This document shows, one piece after another, positions 1-4,235 of a stretch of DNA of 6,418 nucleotides. The translations under genes were made by a program, and so were the position numbers. Every line of letters begins with the position of its first letter. Within the stretch, counting starts at the first letter, position 1. The stretch lies in the NCBI GenBank assembly GCA_028282865.1, contig JANQHA010000150.1:1-6418 (forward strand), given 5' to 3'. The notes beneath the pieces are model-generated. The model was not told where the DNA came from. It was given only the letters and a program-made list of their open reading frames with translations, and made no database searches. This stretch comes from Oligoflexales bacterium (lineage in GTDB: Bacteria; Bdellovibrionota_B; Oligoflexia; Oligoflexales; CACXFL01).

Positions 1-799
1 CATAAACTCCGGGGTCTGATTGGAATACTTTGTGGCCACCATTTTGCTCTTCAGTAATGGGACCGATAGTCCATTCCACCTCTGCCGTGCCAGCATACTT
101 TAGTTCGTCGGAAGGGGAGCCAATTGATGCTCGTTGCTTAGAAGGATCTGCATCGGGTTTAATATCCTTTAAAACAAGTCCGTACCGTACTCGGCCTTTA
201 GACTTCTTCGGCTGCTTGGTTTCTTTGCCCTTGCGGCCAAATATTTTTCCGAAATCTAACTTAAAATCGAAACCTCCACTAAGTCTTCTCCAGATTTCAG
301 TTCTCTCGATAGTTTCTTTTTGAACCGTTTTTTGAGTATCAGTGTTGATTTGACCACGGATATTATCGGCATTTGCTTCTGAGTTCACATCATTTTCTAA
401 TGCAAATGCTTCTTTTTCGAAATAATCCTTATCGGACTGTTGACGAGAAGTATGTTTAGGTAGGTCTTTCGATTTGCCAACTGAGTTGATGAGAGAAACA
501 ATCTGATCACCAACATTCTTGCCCATAGTGACAGCAGGCTCGGGCTTTTTTTGGTTTAGGTCTTCTTTGCTGTATGCCTTTTCAGCTGGGGAGCTCTCTT
601 GGCTGATTGACTGCGGCTGGAGCTTGACGTGATTGCTTTCAGAATCTGACACCTGCGCCAATGCTTCTGGGCTTAGCCAGATGGTAGCGGTGATCATCAC
701 TGCCATTGGGGCGTGTCTAAGTTTTGCCTTTAATGAAGGAGCAAGCCTAGACTTTACAAGGTACGCCAAATTTCTTCGATCTTTCTGAGATAATCTCAT
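1..799 (-). CDS. Exported protein of unknown function (partial, C-terminus beyond left edge)
   Basis: The minus-strand frame is open from an ATG at 799 to the window edge (about 266 codons, no stop), so only the N-terminal part is present. I chose the ATG at 799 because GGAGAA lies 8 nt upstream (808-813); the in-frame ATG at 820 has no ribosome site. The N-terminus looks like a long Sec signal peptide: a basic stretch (residues 1-29, rich in Arg/Lys), a moderately hydrophobic core (about 31-45) and an Ala-Leu-Ala cleavage site after residue 48. The mature part is polar and probably disordered for about 130 residues (Ser, Gln, Lys, Glu, Asn). It is followed by a segment with aromatic and glycine residues (WRRLSGGFDFKLDFGKIFG), a Lys/Arg-rich patch, and what looks like the start of a beta-rich domain (RVRYGLVLKDI, AEVEWTIGPI). 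I recognise no family. Location in the periplasm or outer membrane is inferred. It is divergent from the ABC transporter gene, so shared regulation is possible but not shown. Confidence 0.75.
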   Translation of the reverse strand, partial: MRLSQKDRRNLAYLVKSRLAPSLKAKLRHAPMAVMITATIWLSPEALAQVSDSESNHVKLQPQSISQESSPAEKAYSKEDLNQKKPEPAVTMGKNVGDQIVSLINSVGKSKDLPKHTSRQQSDKDYFEKEAFALENDVNSEANADNIRGQINTDTQKTVQKETIERTEIWRRLSGGFDFKLDFGKIFGRKGKETKQPKKSKGRVRYGLVLKDIKPDADPSKQRASIGSPSDELKYAGTAEVEWTIGPITEEQNGGHKVFQSDPGVY

Positions 800-962
800 T
801 GTAACAATTCTCCGGTTCATCAATAAAACAACGTCCGCTTCAAGTTGGGGGCGCAATGCCCTACCGGCGATAATGCAAGGTGAGGCCCATTTTGGTTTAG
901 TTGTAAGATGTTGTTTTTATTTGTATTATTATTGTTGTTATGATGATTTAGTGTCTAAAGTT

Positions 963-985
963 TTGACAGGTGTTGGTCAATGTCA
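963..985. repeat. Short nested inverted repeats in the divergent region
   Basis: TTGAC (963-967) is mirrored by GTCAA (976-980) across 8 nt, and the overlapping TGACA (964-968) is mirrored by TGTCA (981-985). The left arm contains TTGACA, a perfect -35 hexamer on the plus strand, but no good -10 lies 16-18 nt downstream. It could be an operator; arms of 5 bp are also expected by chance. Confidence 0.25.
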
Positions 986-1082
986 CTGAAAATCTTTGGT
1001 TTATTAGGGCTAACGAAGGCGTGGCTGCTTTAGAGGTACAAAGGCTGTTTTGGCAGGGAAAATCGGCCTGTGCGTTAGGATA

Positions 1083-1110
1083 ACTGAAATAGCGTAACTA
1101 TTTCGACAGT
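1083..1110. repeat. Inverted repeat / hairpin upstream of the exporter gene
   Basis: GAAATAG (1086-1092) and CTATTTC (1098-1104) are perfect complements around a 5-nt CGTAA loop. ACTG (1083-1086) and CAGT (1107-1110) can extend the stem if the Gs are paired differently, leaving a small bulge. The stem is AT-rich and the T-rich stretch begins only at 1112, so a transcription-factor site or weak leader hairpin fits better than a terminator. It lies just upstream of the promoter candidate at 1113-1141. Confidence 0.4.
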
Positions 1111-1112
1111 GA

Positions 1113-1141
1113 TTGTTTTTCTTCCCAGGTTCCATTAATAT
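1113..1141 (+). promoter_or_regulatory. Weak sigma70-type promoter candidate for the exporter operon
   Basis: TTGTTT (1113-1118) and TAATAT (1136-1141) are spaced by 17 nt. The -35 matches consensus at 3 of 6 positions and the -10 at 4 of 6. Transcription would begin near 1148, giving a leader of about 60 nt before the ATG at 1208. The position is sensible but the match is poor, so this is only the best candidate I see. Confidence 0.25.
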
Positions 1142-1195
1142 CTGAAAAACCGCTTAATCAAAAAGGTACTCATACAACACATACTGCTTGTGAAT

Positions 1196-1201
1196 GGGAA
1201 G
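1196..1201 (+). promoter_or_regulatory. Ribosome binding site that decides the exporter start
   Basis: GGGAAG lies 6 nt before the ATG at 1208. The in-frame GTG at 1190, which would add six residues, has no purine-rich site at proper distance; the nearest AAAGG is more than 20 nt upstream. This favours the ATG. Confidence 0.55.
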
Positions 1202-1207
1202 AAGTAT

Positions 1208-3091
1208 ATGGACATACTTAAACCAAAATGGCTGCTTCGTGACTACCGCATTATTAGCAGGGTTCTGGCTTTTTTCTCAGAAATGGATATCCACCTTAAG
1301 TCTTTTTTAGGTCCGGTTTCTGCTAGTGCAATTGTCGTCATGCTAAGAGGTATAGGCCTCTATCTCCTGATTCCCATCCTTCAGGGCTTAGTGCAAAACG
1401 ATTTTTTATTTCTTTCTAATAGAGTTTATATCAAAGCTGCCCGAAGCGTTCTTGGATTAAGTTTAGACACCTCTATGTCAATTTTTATTTTTCTTTCTGC
1501 TGCCCTATTGGGGGCGAATTTGCTCAAAAATATTTTATCTTTCTATATTTCCATTGTTTCACAACGTCAGATTATTCGGTTTAATGCCAAAATTAAGAAG
1601 AAAATATTTAAACGGGTTTTAAGCTTTGGTAAATTCTATTTTGATAACACTAGTCTAAGTCGCGTGAACCTTACCATCAATAGTTCTACAGACTCTTTGA
1701 CGGGCCAATTGGCAAACTTCCAGGCTACTTCAAACAGTTTCTTTACAATTGTCGTTATGACTTTAATGATGTTGGTGATTTCCTGGCCACTCACATTAGC
1801 GACTCTTATTGTTTTTCCGTTATTTATGTTCAGCGGATCTAAAGTCGTTGAGTCGATCAGAGAAAGCTCTCGTCGAACCCAGCGTGCTAGGGACGATGTT
1901 GACCAGACCCTTACCAATATTATTTTAAGCCTCCCACTGGTTAAGAGCTTGAATAAAGAGTCTAGAGAGAACGAACGTTTTGGTAAAAGTGTAGATCTTT
2001 TGGCAGAAACTTCGATCAATGAGTCAGGTGTTACTGGTTTAGAGCCTTATCTAAAAGACTTCCTAACTTTTATCGCGATGATGATGGTGGCTGGAGTCTG
2101 CTTTTTTATTTTTGCAAAGACCGGTGTACCTAGTTCGGTAACGCCTTATCTAGTCTTTTTCTTTATATTGCGAATGACCATTCCACAAATTATTGATTTA
2201 TCTGACTTTCCTAAGCGTATTGCTCGAAGTACGGCAGCTTTGGAGAGGTTAGAGGGGCTGCTAAACGAAGAAGAAAAGTTCTTTATCAAAGGCGGTGAGC
2301 AGGTGCTCGCTTCTTTTTCTGAAAAGCTCGAGTTTAGAGACTTGTCATTTTCATACGACTCTAATGGAACCAAGCTAGACTCGGTGAATTTTACGGTTTC
2401 CAAGGGTGAAAAGGTCGCAATAGTTGGCTCAACTGGCTCTGGTAAATCAACCATCGTAAGTTTGATTCCACGGCTATACGATGGCTACCGTGGGAGTATT
2501 TTACTCGATGGTACTGATATTCGGGAGTTTACACTCGACTCTCTTCGGGCCAAGATTTCTTATTTGCACCATGATCCATGCTTGTTTTTTGGCACTATAA
2601 GAGAAAACCTTCTTTATGGAGCGGACAGTTCCAAAGCTATCAATGATAAGGAGATTCTTGCTTGCCTAGAATCAGTGGAACTCAACCTGTTCATCAAAGG
2701 TCAGCCAAAGGGCTTAGATACTGTGATCGGTGATAGAGGTGTTAAGCTCTCTGCTGGAGAGAAACAGCGTCTAGCCATAGCAAGATCAATCTTGCGTAAT
2801 GCCGACATTATTATTATGGATGAAGCGACCAGTGCCATTGATAATCTCACTGAAAGAAACATTAGAAATCATCTAAGTTTTATTTGGGCGGACAAAACAG
2901 TTATTTGGATCGCCCACAGACTTTCATCAATAGATGATGTGGATAAGATTGTTGTTATGAGTTCTGGCAAAGTTGTAGAGCAGGGAAGTTTTCAAGAACT
3001 TATGAAAGACCAAAATTACTTTAAGAGGCTTTGGGATGCACAGATAACCAAGGAGGGTTACCATGTTGTCGAGAATAGCGTTAATCTATGA
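1208..3091 (+). CDS. ABC half-exporter, fused permease and ATPase (MsbA/PglK-like)
   Basis: The 627-residue protein has the usual length and order of a type IV ABC half-exporter: a membrane domain followed by an ATPase domain, working as a dimer in the inner membrane. Hydrophobic segments lie near residues 34-60, 90-118, 173-192, 193-212, 282-303 and 309-330, giving six membrane helices. The ATPase domain shows Walker A GSTGSGKST (407-415), signature LSAGE (514-518), Walker B IIIMDEAT (534-541, with D538 and E539), D-loop SAID (542-545) and switch His570 in WIAHRLSS. The Q-loop reads SYLHHDP (451-457), with His where the family normally has Gln (near 455). The family moves lipids, lipid-linked sugars, peptides or drugs outward. 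The downstream polyprenyl-phosphate glycosyltransferase suggests a glycolipid or lipid-linked saccharide substrate, which is inference. The start is ATG 1208 on ribosome-site grounds. The last 29 bases overlap a small ORF that begins at 3063. Confidence 0.93.
   Translation: MDILKPKWLLRDYRIISRVLAFFSEMDIHLKSFLGPVSASAIVVMLRGIGLYLLIPILQGLVQNDFLFLSNRVYIKAARSVLGLSLDTSMSIFIFLSAALLGANLLKNILSFYISIVSQRQIIRFNAKIKKKIFKRVLSFGKFYFDNTSLSRVNLTINSSTDSLTGQLANFQATSNSFFTIVVMTLMMLVISWPLTLATLIVFPLFMFSGSKVVESIRESSRRTQRARDDVDQTLTNIILSLPLVKSLNKESRENERFGKSVDLLAETSINESGVTGLEPYLKDFLTFIAMMMVAGVCFFIFAKTGVPSSVTPYLVFFFILRMTIPQIIDLSDFPKRIARSTAALERLEGLLNEEEKFFIKGGEQVLASFSEKLEFRDLSFSYDSNGTKLDSVNFTVSKGEKVAIVGSTGSGKSTIVSLIPRLYDGYRGSILLDGTDIREFTLDSLRAKISYLHHDPCLFFGTIRENLLYGADSSKAINDKEILACLESVELNLFIKGQPKGLDTVIGDRGVKLSAGEKQRLAIARSILRNADIIIMDEATSAIDNLTERNIRNHLSFIWADKTVIWIAHRLSSIDDVDKIVVMSSGKVVEQGSFQELMKDQNYFKRLWDAQITKEGYHVVENSVNL
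3050..3057 (+). promoter_or_regulatory. Strong Shine-Dalgarno inside the exporter 3' end
   Basis: AAGGAGGG lies 5 nt before the ATG at 3063 and is the best ribosome-site match in the window. It sits about 60 nt upstream of the glycosyltransferase start, too far to serve it directly, and instead serves the short overlapping frame 3063-3128. Confidence 0.5.
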
Positions 3092-3128
3092 GTTTGTAAG
3101 TTGTCGTGAGGTTCATCATGAATCTTGA
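3063..3128 (+). CDS. Possible 21-residue leader/coupling peptide bridging the operon genes
   Basis: The frame ATG (3063) to TGA (3126-3128) encodes MLSRIALIYEFVSCREVHHES. It follows a near-perfect Shine-Dalgarno (AAGGAGGG, spacing 5 nt). It begins inside the end of the exporter gene in another frame and stops 8-10 nt inside the glycosyltransferase gene, which starts at 3118. Ribosomes ending here would be delivered onto the glycosyltransferase ribosome site (GAGG 3108-3111), so translational coupling is plausible. The peptide has no recognisable domain. It could be a chance frame, since the purine run also encodes Lys-Glu-Gly of the exporter. Confidence 0.3.
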   Translation: MLSRIALIYEFVSCREVHHES

Positions 3129-4155
3129 TAAGCAACTCATAAGTTTTGTTTTACCGGTCTACGATGAGGTCCTTAGCATAGAGGAGCTAATTGGTGAAAT
3201 TAATCACCAGTGTTCTCTGTTGGACCTATCCCACGAAATTATTGTGATTGATGATGGTAGTCGTGACTTGACATGGACCAAAGTTCAGGCACTTACACGA
3301 GTTGACAATCGTATTAAAGGCTTGCGGCTAAGAAGGAATTTTGGCAAAAGTGCTGCTCTTTCGGCTGGGGTGAAGTTCGCTAGTGGTGGCATCATTTTTA
3401 CCATCGATACAGATTTGCAAGACAACCCCGCCGACATCCAGAAATTTTTACAGAAAGTAGATGAAGGCTATGATTTAGTCACCGGCTGGCGCAAAGATCG
3501 TCATGACTCGTTTTTTAAGAAGTTACAAAGTCGAATCTTTAACTCCATTATAAGTCGGCTCACTGGTCTCAGGCTTCATGATCATAATTGTGGGTTTAAG
3601 TGCTTTAGACGCGAGGTTTTCGGTCGTGTAAAACTCTATGGTGACATGCATAGGTTTGTAGCTAGTTTGGCCCATATGCATGGATTTCGAGTAGGAGAGG
3701 TCCAAGTAAATCACCGGCCGCGAATCCACGGTCACTCTAAATATGGTAATGGCTTGGCTCGAGCACCAAGAGGATTTTTCGATCTGTTAACGGTTATGTT
3801 CCTTATGGGGTTTCGTTATCGCCCGATGCACTTGCTAGGCTCGATTGGCTTACTTTCGTTTATAGCAGGGACCGCCGGCTTAGCTTTGTTGGCATATCTT
3901 TGGTTGATGGGCCACCACATCGGTCATAGACCTTTGATGATTTACTCTCTGGGTGCTATGCTATTTGGCTTTCAAGCCCTTGCAACTGGGATGTTGGCCG
4001 AGCTTTTTACCTCATTTACGGTCAGATACGAAGACACTTATTCGATAAGAGAGAGTGCTAGTGCAGAGGTTCTAGTGCCAGAAGTTAAAGATAGAAGCCT
4101 TTATCTTTCGGGTCATAATCTGGCTACAGAAGAGCCGCGCGATGTTTTGCAGTGA
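3118..4155 (+). CDS. Polyprenyl-phosphate-type family 2 glycosyltransferase (DPM1/GtrB/ArnC-like)
   Basis: The 345-residue protein starts with a GT-A fold glycosyltransferase domain. It shows FVLPVYDE (10-17), the nucleotide-binding VIDDGSRD (43-50), the metal-binding DTDLQDNP (97-104), HNCGFKCFRREV (156-167) and the RIHGHSKYG motif (202-210) typical of enzymes acting on polyprenyl phosphate. Two hydrophobic segments follow (about 238-264 and 271-297), as in GtrB-type proteins, then a polar tail of about 45 residues. Family members transfer one sugar from a nucleotide sugar to undecaprenyl or related polyprenyl phosphate on the cytoplasmic face; which sugar cannot be read here. I chose ATG 3118 because GAGG (3108-3111) lies 6 nt upstream; an in-frame GTG at 3106 would add four residues with a poor site. 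The exporter stop is 26 bases upstream, so the two genes are almost certainly co-transcribed. The product may be a lipid-linked sugar used by periplasmic enzymes or flipped outward. Confidence 0.9.
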   Translation: MNLDKQLISFVLPVYDEVLSIEELIGEINHQCSLLDLSHEIIVIDDGSRDLTWTKVQALTRVDNRIKGLRLRRNFGKSAALSAGVKFASGGIIFTIDTDLQDNPADIQKFLQKVDEGYDLVTGWRKDRHDSFFKKLQSRIFNSIISRLTGLRLHDHNCGFKCFRREVFGRVKLYGDMHRFVASLAHMHGFRVGEVQVNHRPRIHGHSKYGNGLARAPRGFFDLLTVMFLMGFRYRPMHLLGSIGLLSFIAGTAGLALLAYLWLMGHHIGHRPLMIYSLGAMLFGFQALATGMLAELFTSFTVRYEDTYSIRESASAEVLVPEVKDRSLYLSGHNLATEEPRDVLQ

Positions 4156-4177
4156 GCCTAATTGAGCATTTTTTAAA

Positions 4178-4210
4178 GTGGCACCCGATATAGAGTTTTG
4201 TCGGGGCCAC
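4178..4210. terminator. Stem-loop between convergent genes, possible terminator
   Basis: GTGGC (4178-4182) plus CCCGA (4184-4188) pair with TCGGG (4201-4205) plus GCCAC (4206-4210). This gives a 10-bp GC-rich stem with a single bulged A at 4183 and a 12-nt loop. It lies 22 bases after the plus-strand stop and 26 bases after the minus-strand stop, where a shared terminator is expected. The plus strand has no U-tract after the stem, and the minus strand has only TTT then AAAAAA. A classical intrinsic terminator is therefore not fully met; it may act as a 3'-end stabilising hairpin or a weak terminator. Confidence 0.5.
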
Positions 4211-4235
4211 ATGACACTATCATAATTCGCATTCT

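Larger units (their letters stand above)
800..1207. other. Divergent intergenic region, no gene seen
   Basis: These roughly 400 bases separate the exported-protein gene (minus) from the exporter gene (plus). No convincing ORF or RNA gene is visible. The left part (about 845-890) is GC-richer and holds a small GGGC/GCCC hairpin (849-852 with 858-861) that would lie in the 5' leader of the minus-strand gene. Positions 901-950 are a low-complexity T-rich run of TTG/TTA-like triplets. The right part holds the inverted repeats and the promoter candidate listed separately. Regulatory signals for both flanking genes are expected here, but none matches a consensus well. Confidence 0.7.

Noticed and set aside
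30..323. Plus-strand ORF of 97 codons
   Set aside because: It lies wholly opposite the signal-peptide-bearing minus-strand frame, has no ribosome site and no recognisable domain; it is a shadow.
901..950. T-rich triplet-like run as a true tandem repeat or CRISPR-like array
   Set aside because: The units are degenerate and short, with no spacer-repeat periodicity; it is simple low-complexity sequence.
963..968. TTGACA as a -35 box of a strong promoter
   Set aside because: No acceptable -10 hexamer occurs 16-18 nt downstream on the plus strand.
1190..1207. GTG start adding six residues to the exporter
   Set aside because: No ribosome site at a suitable distance, while the ATG at 1208 has GGGAAG 6 nt upstream.
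1636..2454. Two minus-strand ORFs (1636-2019 and 2146-2454) inside the exporter gene
   Set aside because: They are antisense to a clearly conserved ABC exporter and show no domain features of their own.
3106..3117. GTG start adding four residues to the polyprenyl-phosphate glycosyltransferase
   Set aside because: Poor upstream site; the ATG at 3118 has GAGG at 6 nt.
3523..3735. Minus-strand ORF of 70 codons within the polyprenyl-phosphate glycosyltransferase
   Set aside because: Antisense shadow of conserved catalytic motifs.
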